Source of the DNA: Rothia terrae
Lineage (GTDB): Bacteria; Actinomycetota; Actinomycetes; Actinomycetales; Micrococcaceae
DNA: 64,000 bases
Direction of reading: 5' to 3'
Assembly: GCF_012396615.1 (NCBI RefSeq)
Contig: NZ_JAAXPV010000005.1
Span: 62,001 to 126,000 of the forward strand
The notes beneath the pieces are model-generated. The model was given only the letters and a program-made list of their open reading frames with translations. It did not search any database and was not told where the DNA came from. This document shows, one piece after another, positions 54,322 through 63,181 of this stretch. Made by a program: the position numbers and the translations under genes. Numbering within the stretch: the first letter of the stretch is position 1; each line of letters opens with the position of its first letter.

Positions 54322-56199
54322 TTATGCACCGGGCCAGGGCTTTGCCATAAGCGGGGTCTTTTGGGTGAGTCGGTACATGAATGCAGCCATGACGTCGCGA
54401 GTGACGGGATCACCGGGGCGGAAAGTGCCGTCACCGTAACCGCGTGTCACACTCTGATCTTTGATCCATGCAATTTCTTTTTGAAATTCAGAGGTACGAG
54501 TGTCAGGGAAGCCACTTGTGCTGTTGGTGGCGGGGCTGCCCGCTGCGCGATACATGAAAGCCGCCATGGACTCACGGTTAATGGCATCTTCTGGACGGAA
54601 GGTGCCATCGCGATAACCTGTGGTGATTCCCACGGACTTCAGCCAAGTGATTTCTTTGTAGAAGACGTGGTTGGTGGGAACGTCGCTAAACGGTGACTGG
54701 GCGGGCGGTGTGAACTTGGGTGATCCCGCGAGGCGATACATGAATGCAGCCATAGCCCCTCTTTCAACGTTGGCGAGGGGACGGTACTGACGTCCTGCCG
54801 GGATTGACCAGCCAGCGGTGACACCAGTGTGTGCTAGCCACATGGTTTCGTTGTAGAAAGTGTCACCTGCTTTGAAGTCAATGAAAGATACAGGAGCTGG
54901 TTGTTTTACACTGGCAGACCACGCGAATTCGCTCTTCTTGGGCGCTGCGAGCAGGCCGTTCGGTCCGAACTTTTGCAGGGTTCCGATGTGCAAGAAACGC
55001 TGATTGCTAACGCAGGCGGTGGAGTTTTCGAAGAAGACTGCTTCTGCCTGGCAGTTGCCGTCGGCGCGGGTTTCGTAGCCTGCGCGCTCAAAGCGCCATG
55101 CTGCGGTTGCTAGGCGAAGCTGGCCGGATGCGTCCACAAACGCGTTGGAGCCGCCGGGGCCGCCTAAGCCCCAGGTCGCATCGTTAGAAAGCACGGGGGT
55201 GTGGCTGACGCGTCGGCAGGGGCCGGTTGCGCTGTCACATTCTGCGTAGCCGGTGCGGTAGTCAAGAGTTGAGTACTGGCTACCGGAGTAGAAGAGATAG
55301 TGCTTGCCCTGCCACTGAACCATGGAGGGATTTTCAATCACGGTTTCTTCCCAGGTTTGGGTGTCCCAGGTGCCGGTCTTTTTCATGACGCTGGTTTCGA
55401 GCAAGCTACGCTGTGTTGAGCCTGCTGCCCAGCCGGTGCCCGAGGAGTTAAGCTCGCGCACCCAGAGGTTGGTCTTGGTGGCTTTGGATGCGTTGCCCTC
55501 GTTCTTCCAGTAGAGGTAGAGCTTGCCGTCGGCGTCCTTGTAGAGGTCGGGGTCGATGGCGCCGGCGGGATCGTCTGAGCAGACGAAAGGTGTTGATGAG
55601 GTGTCGAAGAAGGGGCCGGTGGGCTTATCGCCTTGAGCTAGACCAATGCAGAAGCGGTTGACGCCGTTCACTGTTGAGGTGGTGCGTGCTGCGTACGCCA
55701 TTACGTACTTGCCGTTTGCTGCCTTTTCAACGGAGGGCGCCCAGATGTCGTAGCACCCTGAAACTGAGGTGTTGCATGAACCCTGGCGCATTGCCCATTT
55801 GCCGGGGAGTGCGAGGGCGTCATTGTAGTAGTAGTCGCCAGCGTTGAGAACCTGACGTCCGTCGGGGCTGGTCTTTGGCGGGGTGTAACGCTGGTTGGTG
55901 GTCCAGTTTTTGAGGTCTTTGGAGGTAATCAGCGGTACGTTGCGTCCGCCGCCGGTGGTTCCATAGGCGTAGTAGGTGCCGTTTTCTGCGTAGACGTTGG
56001 GGTCTGCGAGGTCGCCGATGGTGATGTTGTTGACCGGTACCCACTGGCCGGTGGTTACGTAGGGTTTGTTGGGAACAATCCAGGGGCCGTCAGGGTAAGC
56101 ATTTGCTGCGGGAGCTGCTGTTAGAAGGGTGAGGACGCCTGTGAGGACTGCGATGAGCCAGCGCCTGAAGGTGCGCGCGGGGGAGGCTACAGAAGACAT
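54322..56199 (-). CDS. Secreted GH43-type glycoside hydrolase with three SLH domains
   Basis: A 625-residue exported protein. Residues 1-34 form a Sec signal peptide (FRRWLIAVLTGVLTLLTAAP, ANA cleavage). Residues 55-430 form a five-blade beta-propeller of the GH43 type with the triad Asp66 (LADPNVY), Asp215 (AIDPDLYKD) and Glu288 (VIENPSM). Such enzymes remove arabinose or xylose from polysaccharides. Three SLH repeats follow at about 437-490, 500-552 and 562-610 (each ending AAFMYRLAGSP or similar). SLH domains attach proteins to cell-wall-linked polymers, so the enzyme should be surface-held. The substrate specificity is inferred from the family only. Confidence 0.88.
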   Translation of the reverse strand: MSSVASPARTFRRWLIAVLTGVLTLLTAAPAANAYPDGPWIVPNKPYVTTGQWVPVNNITIGDLADPNVYAENGTYYAYGTTGGGRNVPLITSKDLKNWTTNQRYTPPKTSPDGRQVLNAGDYYYNDALALPGKWAMRQGSCNTSVSGCYDIWAPSVEKAANGKYVMAYAARTTSTVNGVNRFCIGLAQGDKPTGPFFDTSSTPFVCSDDPAGAIDPDLYKDADGKLYLYWKNEGNASKATKTNLWVRELNSSGTGWAAGSTQRSLLETSVMKKTGTWDTQTWEETVIENPSMVQWQGKHYLFYSGSQYSTLDYRTGYAECDSATGPCRRVSHTPVLSNDATWGLGGPGGSNAFVDASGQLRLATAAWRFERAGYETRADGNCQAEAVFFENSTACVSNQRFLHIGTLQKFGPNGLLAAPKKSEFAWSASVKQPAPVSFIDFKAGDTFYNETMWLAHTGVTAGWSIPAGRQYRPLANVERGAMAAFMYRLAGSPKFTPPAQSPFSDVPTNHVFYKEITWLKSVGITTGYRDGTFRPEDAINRESMAAFMYRAAGSPATNSTSGFPDTRTSEFQKEIAWIKDQSVTRGYGDGTFRPGDPVTRDVMAAFMYRLTQKTPLMAKPWPGA

Positions 56200-56664
56200 A
56201 GGTTCTGGTCTTTCATGTATAAGTGGGGGATGTGTTGCCTGCTTTTTCGGATCAAACCCCGATGGTGCACAGGCAACGTTTAGAGTAGCACGCGATTGTA
56301 ACCAATTCTGTGCTTTGTCCCCTATCTAGCCTATGCTTGTTGTGCATCCAGTTCGCGGTCTTTAGGTAAGAGGTGGCAGCGGCTCTCTTGGTCAAACATC
56401 CCTCAACCGCAACACTTACCACGCTGAGAATCGTTAAAAGCATCAAAAGTGTGAGTTTAGGTGCAAATAACCTGTTATACACCTGTTATTAAGTGGGTTT
56501 ATGTGCGATTTTTTTGAGAAAAACCCCTTGGGTTTACCCCTAACATTGGTAGACTTGTAAACAGGCACGACGCACGCGCCCGCCACGACAGGTAAGCGCA
56601 GGCGTCCTCAACTACACAGACCCGCCACCAAGGGCGGGCGAAAAATCCAATTCAAGGAGTCAGC
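56200..56664. other. 465-base intergenic stretch before the aldolase gene
   Basis: No gene is supported here. A -35-like TTGGGT at 56528-56533 and a -10-like TAGACT at 56550-56555 are spaced by 16 bases and may form the promoter of the aldolase gene. The minus-strand part near 56200-56300 is the upstream region of the GH43 gene. Confidence 0.35.
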
Positions 56665-57690
56665 ATGCCTATTGCAACCCCGGAAGTCTACGCAGAAATG
56701 CTCGACAACGCGAAGAACAAGGGCTTCGCGTACCCCGCAGTTAACGTCACCTCATCACAGACCCTGAACGCTGCAATCCAGGGCTTCGCAGAAGCTGGCT
56801 CAGACGGCATCATCCAGGCTTCAACCGGTGGCGCAGCATACTGGTCAGGTTCATCCAAGAAGCACATGGTAACCGGTGCTCTTGCAATGGCAGCATATGC
56901 ACGCGTTGTTGCTGAGCAGTACGACGTTAACATCGCACTGCACACCGACCACTGCCCCCAGGACAAGCTGGATGAATACCTGCTTCCCCTGCTCGCAGAG
57001 TCAGAAAAGGCTGTTGCACGCGGCGAAGACCCCATCTTCAACTCACATATGTGGGACGGTTCAGCAATCGCACTGAACGAAAACCTGAAGATCGCTGAAG
57101 ACATTCTTGCTCGTACCAACAAGGCAAAGATCGTTCTCGAGGTTGAGATCGGTGCTGTTGGTGGCGAAGAAGACGGTGTTGAGGGCGCAATTGACGACTC
57201 ACTGTACACCACCATTGCAGACGCTCAGCTGACCGTTGACTCACTGGGCCTCGGTGAAAACGGCCGTTACATGGCTGCACTGACCTTCGGTAACGTTCAC
57301 GGTGTTTACAAGCCCGGTAACGTTCACCTGCGCCCTGAGCTCCTGAAGGAAATTCAGGACGCTATTGGTCAGAAGTACGGCAAGGATAAGCCCTTCGACC
57401 TCGTCTTCCACGGTGGTTCAGGTTCAACCGATAAGGAAATTGCTGACGCTGTTTCATACGGTGTTATCAAGATGAACATTGATACCGACACTCAGTACGC
57501 ATACACCCGCCCCGTTGCAGATCACATGATGCGCAACTACGACGGTGTGCTCAAGGTTGACGGCGAAGTTGGTAATAAGAAGACCTACGATCCTCGCGTA
57601 TGGGGTGCTGCTGCTGAAAAGGGTATGGCTGCACGCGTTGTTGAGGCTGCAGCTCAGCTCGGTTCAACCGGTACCTCACTCGGCAAGTAA
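56665..57690 (+). CDS. fba: Class II fructose-bisphosphate aldolase
   Basis: A zinc-dependent aldolase, 341 residues, that splits fructose-1,6-bisphosphate in glycolysis and acts in reverse in gluconeogenesis. Zinc ligands lie in HTDHCPQDKLDEY, EVEIGAVGGEEDGVEG, FGNVHGVYKPGNV and FHGGSGSTDKEI. Codon use is strongly biased, as expected for a highly expressed gene. CAAGGAG lies before ATG 56665. It is followed by hairpin-rich sequence and the DUF3151 gene, an arrangement common in actinobacteria. Confidence 0.97.
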   Translation: MPIATPEVYAEMLDNAKNKGFAYPAVNVTSSQTLNAAIQGFAEAGSDGIIQASTGGAAYWSGSSKKHMVTGALAMAAYARVVAEQYDVNIALHTDHCPQDKLDEYLLPLLAESEKAVARGEDPIFNSHMWDGSAIALNENLKIAEDILARTNKAKIVLEVEIGAVGGEEDGVEGAIDDSLYTTIADAQLTVDSLGLGENGRYMAALTFGNVHGVYKPGNVHLRPELLKEIQDAIGQKYGKDKPFDLVFHGGSGSTDKEIADAVSYGVIKMNIDTDTQYAYTRPVADHMMRNYDGVLKVDGEVGNKKTYDPRVWGAAAEKGMAARVVEAAAQLGSTGTSLGK

Positions 57691-58049
57691 AGCACGGGAG
57701 CCCCTACGGGGCTCGCAAGAGTGCTTTGCTTGCTTCGAGCACAGCGAAGCGGCGAGAAGAGGACAGGCGGCGTAACCGCTCCTCAGATAAGCACTTAATT
57801 TGCTTTAGATCTCTGTAAAAGAGCGTTCTCCTAATTATTGGGGAGCGCCCTTTTGCATGCCCGTGTATTTGTTGCTGTGCCTGCGTCCTAGGTGCCGTAA
57901 CCACGCCAGAACCTTTCAAAACTCGACACTTTGGGGTCGTGTTTTGAAGGGTTCTGGCGTGGTTGTCATTGGGGGTGGAGTTTCGCTTGGTGGTGCCCTC
58001 CGAGTAGTCTGAAGGTGAGTTCTAACAACGACTAAAAGGAGCATTAGCC
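57691..58049. other. 359-base intergenic stretch with terminators and a long palindrome
   Basis: GAGCCCCTACGGGGCTC forms a compact hairpin at 57709-57725. AGAGCGTTCTCC and GGGGAGCGCCCTTTT (about 57822-57854) form a second one with a T-run, the likely aldolase terminator. A third, long palindrome lies at 57901-57962: CCACGCCAGAACCTTTCAAA pairs with its complement with one wobble. This last one is not part of the other families. Confidence 0.65.
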
Positions 58050-58466
58050 ATGTCACTTGCCGGTAAAAACCTGTTGGACGGCCCCGCGCCCACCTACCTG
58101 CCCGAAGAAGCCGAGGTAAAAACTGCTCTTGCCTCTGACGCATCCGCTGCTGAGGTGGCGCAGAAGTTCCCCAAGTCTTCGTTGGCGTGGGCAACTTTGG
58201 CTGAGCAGACGCTGGCTGAAGGACGCTTGATTGAAGGGTACGCGTTTGCGCGGGTGGGTTACCACCGCGGGTTGGACGCCCTGCGCGGCAATGGTTGGAA
58301 GGGCCACGGACCTATTCCGTTTGATCACGAGCCTAATCGCGGCTTCTTGAAGGCACTGTACTTGCTGGGCAAGGCAGCGGATGAAATTGGTGAGGCCGAT
58401 GAGGCGGAGCGCATTGAGAAGTTCCTCGATGACTCTGATCCCACTGCGCGTAAACAACTTTTATAG
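58050..58466 (+). CDS. DUF3151 family protein
   Basis: A 138-residue soluble protein of a family typical of actinobacteria. Segments FPKSSLAWATLAEQTL, GYAFARVGYHRGLDALRGNGWKG and PNRGFLKALYLLGKAADEIGE are the recognisable parts; the first two resemble helical repeats of TPR type. The function is unknown. In many actinobacteria the gene lies downstream of class II aldolase, as here, hinting at a role near glycolysis or cell-wall sugars; that is inference. AAAGGAGC precedes ATG 58050. Confidence 0.88.
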   Translation: MSLAGKNLLDGPAPTYLPEEAEVKTALASDASAAEVAQKFPKSSLAWATLAEQTLAEGRLIEGYAFARVGYHRGLDALRGNGWKGHGPIPFDHEPNRGFLKALYLLGKAADEIGEADEAERIEKFLDDSDPTARKQLL

Positions 58467-58597
58467 GTTGTCTGATTTTGTTTAAAATTCGACACTTCGG
58501 TCTGACTGGGTGAAATATCCTCAATGTTGTAATTATCAAGCAAACTGATTAACTTCGTTGCTCAGTTCGCTTATGTTTGCGACGGAAAGGAAATATC

Positions 58598-59155
58598 ATG
58601 CGTATTCAGACTAAGCTTGCAACCGCAACTGCAGTAGGTGCACTCCTGTTCACCGGCGTCCCCGCAGCAACCGCTGCCGACGCCGTGGCACCAGAGGCTC
58701 CCGCGGCAGCCACCGGCCTGTCATGCCCCAGTGCTGAAGACTTCTCACTGAGCGCACCCTCGCACACCGAGGTTGGCGGTAAGCTGCTTGATAAGCAGAT
58801 TACCTTCGGCGCTTACTGGGATGGCGGTAACCTTCCTGCTGAAACTCAGGCGACCTTGACTGCAGGTCCCGCTGAGGTCACCCTGCTCAACGGGCAGACT
58901 TACACTGCTCCCGTTGTAGCTGGTGGCTCAATTAGCGGTGTGTTCCCCGGCGGGGGTGCAGCGTTTGCGCCCAGCTTCCGCCTGGACAACTCATCAGCTA
59001 AATCACTCGGCGGTGCAACCGATAAGGATCATGTCACTAAGATTTCATATCCTGTGACTGTGAGCGGCAACTTCGGTAGCTGCACCTACACCGTTGAAGG
59101 TACCGCGAACTCCAAGTTCAACGTCACCTCCATCAACTTGGTTGACAAGCAGTAA
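58598..59155 (+). CDS. Secreted protein of unknown function, 185 aa
   Basis: A Sec-exported protein. Residues 1-27 form a signal peptide (ATATAVGALLFTGVPAATA). The mature part is rich in Ala, Gly, Ser and Thr, with two cysteines (TGLSCPSAED and GSCTYTVEG) that could form one disulfide. The segments PAEVTLLNGQ and PVTVSGNFGS suggest a beta-sandwich. ATG 58598 has GAAAGGAAA upstream. No family recognised. A terminator at 59194-59230 ends the gene, which is alone in its unit. Confidence 0.75.
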   Translation: MRIQTKLATATAVGALLFTGVPAATAADAVAPEAPAAATGLSCPSAEDFSLSAPSHTEVGGKLLDKQITFGAYWDGGNLPAETQATLTAGPAEVTLLNGQTYTAPVVAGGSISGVFPGGGAAFAPSFRLDNSSAKSLGGATDKDHVTKISYPVTVSGNFGSCTYTVEGTANSKFNVTSINLVDKQ

Positions 59156-59193
59156 TACGACTTCGCTTTCCTCCTGAGGAAAGTTGAGCCGAG

Positions 59194-59230
59194 AAAGGCG
59201 GGTCATCGCATACGCGGTGGCCCGCCTTTT
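59194..59230 (+). terminator. Rho-independent terminator of the secreted protein gene
   Basis: AAAGGCGGGTCATCGC pairs with GCGGTGGCCCGCCTTT with small wobble and is followed by TTTT. A preceding short palindrome CTTTCCTCCTGAGGAAAG lies at 59166-59183. Confidence 0.8.
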
Positions 59231-59244
59231 GCGCATATTGACGG

Positions 59245-59646
59245 CTAACCAACCGTGCTCACGGGTACTCGCCAGGGGATGCGGGATGTGATGAAGAATG
59301 AAAGCGCCACCAGGGCAAGCGTTGCCAGAAGAAGATCCACAAATCCCTCCACAGCCAGGAAAGTCACCAAGGAGATAATCAACAACGCGAAATACGACCA
59401 CATCGCCCAGTGCTTCACCATTTCATGATCGGGCTGGTTGTTGAGCTGATTTTTGTTTTGCCCGTAAATCACCAAACCTGTAAACAGCATCGTTGTAAGA
59501 AACGCCCACGGCTGAGGGATAGGTGGAGCAAGCATAATGGCAATAACAGGGAGGGTCAAAAGCACCCTGCCAACCCAGGGCATGCCTGTGACCAGATGAT
59601 ACTCCCGCCCCTCAGGGGTGCGCTTAATGGAGCTCGTCAATGGCAT
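59245..59646 (-). CDS. Small membrane protein, paralogue 1 of a local family
   Basis: A 133-residue protein with four hydrophobic helices after a polar start. The N-terminal EGREYHLVTGMPWVGRVLLTLP matches the EYLVTGAPTW segment of the gene at 62223 and the ASGAQTW segment at 62.9 kb. It is thus one of four related proteins in this 4-kb region. The start is the ATG at 59646. A longer frame upstream is rejected because conservation begins at MPLTSSIK. The function is unknown; membrane insertion and the shared charged loop NKNQLNN between helices are all that can be said. Confidence 0.65.
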   Translation of the reverse strand: MPLTSSIKRTPEGREYHLVTGMPWVGRVLLTLPVIAIMLAPPIPQPWAFLTTMLFTGLVIYGQNKNQLNNQPDHEMVKHWAMWSYFALLIISLVTFLAVEGFVDLLLATLALVALSFFITSRIPWRVPVSTVG

Positions 59647-59908
59647 CTGCACAAAATCACCTATTTGTGTTGTGTCTATCCATTGTATCTTTAGAACGGC
59701 CAATAGTGCCTCTGACTAAGGCATTTACTCGTGGCACGCACCCATAAGTTTGCGCTCGCGAAAGATAATTGCCGCCCGCGCAAAAGCCTTGTTCTTCTGT
59801 ACGCTGGGCCCGCAATCGCACGTTTCTTATGCATTCGTCCACTCTGCCCGCCAAGGAGTAGAGTGTACGAGGAACCTCCATCAATGGCGATAGGAAAGGA
59901 ACGGTGCA

Positions 59909-60994
59909 ATGCGCATCAGTATTCCCCGTGAAATTAAGCCCGGCGAACAGCGCGTAGGCGCAACCCCCGACGGTGTAAAAGCTCTCATCGAAGCAGAGCA
60001 CGAAGTCTTTATCGAAAAGGACGCTGGCAACGGTGCCGGCTTTACCAATGAGCAGTATCAGGACGCCGGCGCGCAACTGGTATCCGCTGATGAGGCCTGG
60101 GAAAAGGCCGAGCTGCTGGTCAAGGTTAAAGAACCTATCGAATCGGAATACAAATACTTTCGCGAAGACCTCACCCTCTTCACCTACCTACACCTGGCAG
60201 CCGAAGAAAAGCTCATCAAGGCACTGCTGGACGCGAAAACCCGCTCCATTGCCTATGAAACAGTAGCTGTGGGACGCGCCCTTCCCCTTCTTCTGCCCAT
60301 GTCAGAAGTTGCAGGACGCCTGGCGGCGCAAGCATCCGCCCAGTACCTGCTCAATAGCCAGGGTGGCCCCGGCATGCTTCTGGGCGGCGTGCCAGGTGTT
60401 GCACCGGCACGCGTCGTTGTGCTCGGTGGCGGCAACGTCGGCACCCAGGCGGCACTGCTGTCAGTGGGACTCGGTGCTGAAGTCACTATTCTTGAAGGCT
60501 ACGGCCCGCGCGTTCGCGAGCTCTCCACACAGTTCGGCTCAACCGCGCGCGTACTCACCAGCACCCCGGCGAATGTTGAACGCGAAATTCTGGATGCCGA
60601 TGTTGTTATTGGCTCTGTGCTGGTTCCCGGCGCTAAGGCGCCCAAGCTAGTGCGTCGCGAGCACCTGTCAAAGATGAAGCCCGATACCCTGCTGATTGAC
60701 GTGGCGATTGATCAGGGCGGTTGTTTTGAAACCTCGCATCCGACCACCTATGATGACCCGATCTACGAGGTAGACGGCATCCGCCACTACTGTGTTGCGA
60801 ACATGCCCGGTGCCGTGCCGCGCACCTCAACCATTGCGCTGACGGATGCGACGCTCGCGTACGTTCTCAAGCTGGCTGCCGGTATTGATGAGGCACTGGC
60901 TACTCACGATGATCTGGCGAAGGGCTTGAATACCGATGCCGGTAAGATCACGCACCCCGGTGTGGCAGCGGCTTACCCGGAGCTCGCGTCCTAA
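59909..60994 (+). CDS. ald: Alanine dehydrogenase
   Basis: An NAD-dependent alanine dehydrogenase, 361 residues, that converts L-alanine to pyruvate and ammonia and back. The active Lys is in LLVKVKEPIESEY near residue 72-75 and the catalytic His in FTYLHLAAEEK near 94. The NAD site is VVVLGGGNVGTQAA near 169-182. DVAIDQGGCFETSHPTTY is the conserved C-terminal loop. GGAAAGGAACGG precedes ATG 59909. It could capture ammonia made by urease or release ammonia from alanine; that link is inference. Confidence 0.95.
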   Translation: MRISIPREIKPGEQRVGATPDGVKALIEAEHEVFIEKDAGNGAGFTNEQYQDAGAQLVSADEAWEKAELLVKVKEPIESEYKYFREDLTLFTYLHLAAEEKLIKALLDAKTRSIAYETVAVGRALPLLLPMSEVAGRLAAQASAQYLLNSQGGPGMLLGGVPGVAPARVVVLGGGNVGTQAALLSVGLGAEVTILEGYGPRVRELSTQFGSTARVLTSTPANVEREILDADVVIGSVLVPGAKAPKLVRREHLSKMKPDTLLIDVAIDQGGCFETSHPTTYDDPIYEVDGIRHYCVANMPGAVPRTSTIALTDATLAYVLKLAAGIDEALATHDDLAKGLNTDAGKITHPGVAAAYPELAS

Positions 60995-61042
60995 CCTGAT
61001 TTCACACTGGGGATAGTCCGGCACGGGCTAAACTGCTCCCGA

Positions 61043-61146
61043 GGTGACCACAGAAACATCACTGTGACCACGAAACCGTCAAAAACCGCCTCAAAAAGGC
61101 CTGTTTTTGACGGTTTCGTGGTCACTATGAAGTAAACGTGGTCACC
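61043..61146. repeat. GTGACCAC palindrome, copy 4 (double stem)
   Basis: Outer GGTGACCAC (61043-61051) pairs with GTGGTCACC (61138-61146). The inner stem, GTGACCACGAAACCGTCAAA from 61064, pairs with TTTGACGGTTTCGTGGTCAC ending at 61125. It lies between convergent ald and the permease remnant. The inner bases CCGTC differ from GCGTC or CTCTC in other copies, and the partner strand is changed to match. Confidence 0.85.
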
Positions 61147-61177
61147 TTTTGCAAGGGCGCGCGGGGACGCGGCACGG

Positions 61178-61594
61178 CTAACGCACCCGGCATTCTTCGG
61201 TTTCGGGGACCTTCACGGCGATGCCCATAGTCCAGGTGGCGGGTTCGGGAACATGAAAAGTCGGATTCGTGCGCGCAAAACGCTCGGGCACTGCCTTGTA
61301 AACCCCCATAGCAAAGATGCCGCGCGCGGTGGGCAAGATAGTGGTTTGGCAGGTTGCCAGCGCTGAAACCGATACGGCAAGCACTAAAACCCAGCCTAGA
61401 GAGCCGAGTGTCGCATCCTTGAGGGCAAAGAAAACGTCATCGGCAATAGAGGCATTGCCGAGCCCGATAACGGTTGGTGATGCCAGCCCGAGCTTTCCCG
61501 CCGCAAGACCTTTGGAGTTTACTGATCCGTGAGCCGCCGGTGCTTGTGCAGATGCGCGAGATGAAGAAGCGTCGTGGGGCGCAAGACCGCGCAT
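61178..61594 (-). pseudogene. Remnant of an APC-family amino acid permease
   Basis: A 138-residue frame starting at ATG 61594 behind a good GGAGG. Residues 1-50 resemble a permease N-terminus. Residues 52-130 resemble an internal piece of an APC transporter (VSVSALATCQTTILPTARGIF and PERFARTNPTFHVPEPATW). The last residues (KVPETEECRVR) resemble a C-terminal end. Full permeases have about 450-500 residues and 12 helices; most are missing here, so internal deletions are inferred. The conserved start and ribosome site suggest it was once a functional gene. Confidence 0.6.
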
Positions 61595-61671
61595 GGTGCC
61601 TCCAAGCCAAAGAGTTAATATAAAACTTCTTTTATTTTAACGGCTGTGGAGAAAATACTAACGGTAGCTTG

Positions 61672-62133
61672 CTACCAGAGCACCGCGTCCTTGGGCTTCT
61701 CGGCGCGGATGCGGTCTTGCTCTTGCTGTGGAACAGGATAGAACCAGGGCATTGCCTTGAGCACGATAAAGAATGTAATTACAAAAAATAAGAGTGCGGC
61801 AAGCACAGCCGACCATAGGTGACGCGGTTCAGTGAAGGATGCCAGCATCCCCACAATGAACAAGCCGACGAAGGTCATGTCGAGCGGTTTAAAGGACGAA
61901 TACGAGGTGCCGCCTACTGAAAAATTATTCCTGTGGTGGAAGAAAGCGTAGAGGAGCATAGCGCCAAGCACGATAAGGGTGAGCCACCACCAGTTCAAAA
62001 AATGAGCAAGGGGGAAGGATGCAAAAACCAGCCCCATCCCCGTGGCGACATCCCACGGCGCGCCCTGTCTGCACTCCACAATCTCGTTCTTGGTCGTTTC
62101 AACATAGCGCGGGTGATTACGCATCTCTGCCAT
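61672..62133 (-). CDS. Small membrane protein, paralogue 2 of a local family
   Basis: A 153-residue protein with four hydrophobic helices and charged ends. CRQGAPWDVATGMGLVFASFP near residue 22-42 resembles the TGxPxW motif of its neighbours. AAGGAGTCC lies before ATG 62133. The C-terminal MPWFYPVPQQEQDRIRAEK end is polar. It is the most divergent of the four paralogues. The function is unknown; the group could be a membrane stress or transport accessory family. Confidence 0.65.
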   Translation of the reverse strand: MAEMRNHPRYVETTKNEIVECRQGAPWDVATGMGLVFASFPLAHFLNWWWLTLIVLGAMLLYAFFHHRNNFSVGGTSYSSFKPLDMTFVGLFIVGMLASFTEPRHLWSAVLAALLFFVITFFIVLKAMPWFYPVPQQEQDRIRAEKPKDAVLW

Positions 62134-62222
62134 GTTTACAGGACTCCTTTCACGTGTAGTTTGAGGTTTATTTATCAGGGTTTAAAAGGCCCCCATCAGC
62201 ACAGTGGCGGCAAAGCCTGCAG

Positions 62223-62690
62223 CTATCTAGCCTCTGCCGAGGCGTCCTCGCGCACAATCCACGGGGTATTGAACTTAGCGTTCAGAACGAGCACGACGTA
62301 AATCGACAGAGCAAGCACTAACGCCTGGATCGTTTCGATTGCTTGGTGCCGGATGAGTAGCACAACCACCGGAATGACCACGGCAATATTGACGGCGCTC
62401 GAGAGAATGTAGCGCTTGGGATTATTGCGCCTGTCTGTAAAACGCGAATACCCAAAGAGGATGAACTGGCCGCGTTTTACCGACCACCACCACTGCACTG
62501 CAAAGCCCACCAAGAAAACAACGAACATTAGAAAGTGCGCGCCATGTTTGGGAATCACCATGAACATCAGCGCGGGAATGTGCACGGTCATGAGCGCCGC
62601 ATCCAACCATGTAGGCGCACCGGTGACGAGATACTCGTGCTGACGGCGCGGCGTGAGATTGTGTTCTGCAGAAGCATTGGCGGGTCTCAT
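62223..62690 (-). CDS. Small membrane protein, paralogue 3 of a local family
   Basis: A 155-residue protein with the motif HEYLVTGAPTWLDAALMT near residue 19-36, four hydrophobic helices and the ending LNAKFNTPWIVREDASAEAR. It starts at ATG 62690 inside the last codons of the gene upstream (ATGA overlap), with GGAGGCACG as its ribosome site. It is the closest relative of the frameshifted gene just upstream, with LNAKFN-P and EDA shared at the C-terminus. The function is unknown. Confidence 0.7.
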   Translation of the reverse strand: MRPANASAEHNLTPRRQHEYLVTGAPTWLDAALMTVHIPALMFMVIPKHGAHFLMFVVFLVGFAVQWWWSVKRGQFILFGYSRFTDRRNNPKRYILSSAVNIAVVIPVVVLLIRHQAIETIQALVLALSIYVVLVLNAKFNTPWIVREDASAEAR

Positions 62691-63162
62691 CGTGCCTCCA
62701 TGCGGGGGAGCGCCGCGTCCTCGATATGCACTGACGGCACATTGAATTTAGCGTTGAGAGTGAGAATAGCGAATGATGCCACCCCGATAAGCGCCGCTGT
62801 TCCAGGGGGGACTTTAATCTGCTGGAAAGTACAGATGAGAAAAAAGGCCGTGACCGCGGAGAGGACGACATAGCACAACACAGTCCTCACGGGTTGAGTT
62901 CGCTTATCTATAACGCTACGGGTGCTGGGCTTGGGTTTGCGCACTTTGCTGAGAAAGAATAATTGGGCAATGCGGCCATAAGAACGAGAAGCGATAGCAG
63001 CGGCGAGGCATTATCCATCATCATAATCATCATGATGAGAGGGAATAACCAATACTCTTGCGCAGCTTCGGCCCACGTCTGCGCGCCCGAGGCGATGTAG
63101 GCGTGCGGTTCTCTTTCTTTGGCGCGATCAGGGACGCGCGGGGTCGGTCCGGCGGACATCAT
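62687..63162 (-). pseudogene. Small membrane protein, paralogue 4, frameshifted
   Basis: The start at ATG 63162 (or the adjacent ATG at 63165; AGGAGG upstream) gives about 70 residues with PHAYIASGAQTWAEAAQEYW, the family motif, and two helices. It then leaves frame near 62950-62980. The other part, FLSKVRKPKPSTRSVIDK to the end LNAKFNVPSVHIEDAALPR, continues in a second frame to 62687. One base change joins them into a protein of about 158 residues that matches the gene at 62223. The tandem pair is a duplication of which one copy is broken, or the assembly has an indel. Confidence 0.65.
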
Positions 63163-63181
63163 TATCCTCCTGAGATTGGTT

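Noticed and set aside
54193-54696. A 167-residue frame starting inside the GTGACCAC repeat
   Set aside because: It begins in repeat DNA and is antisense to the SLH domains of the GH43 gene.
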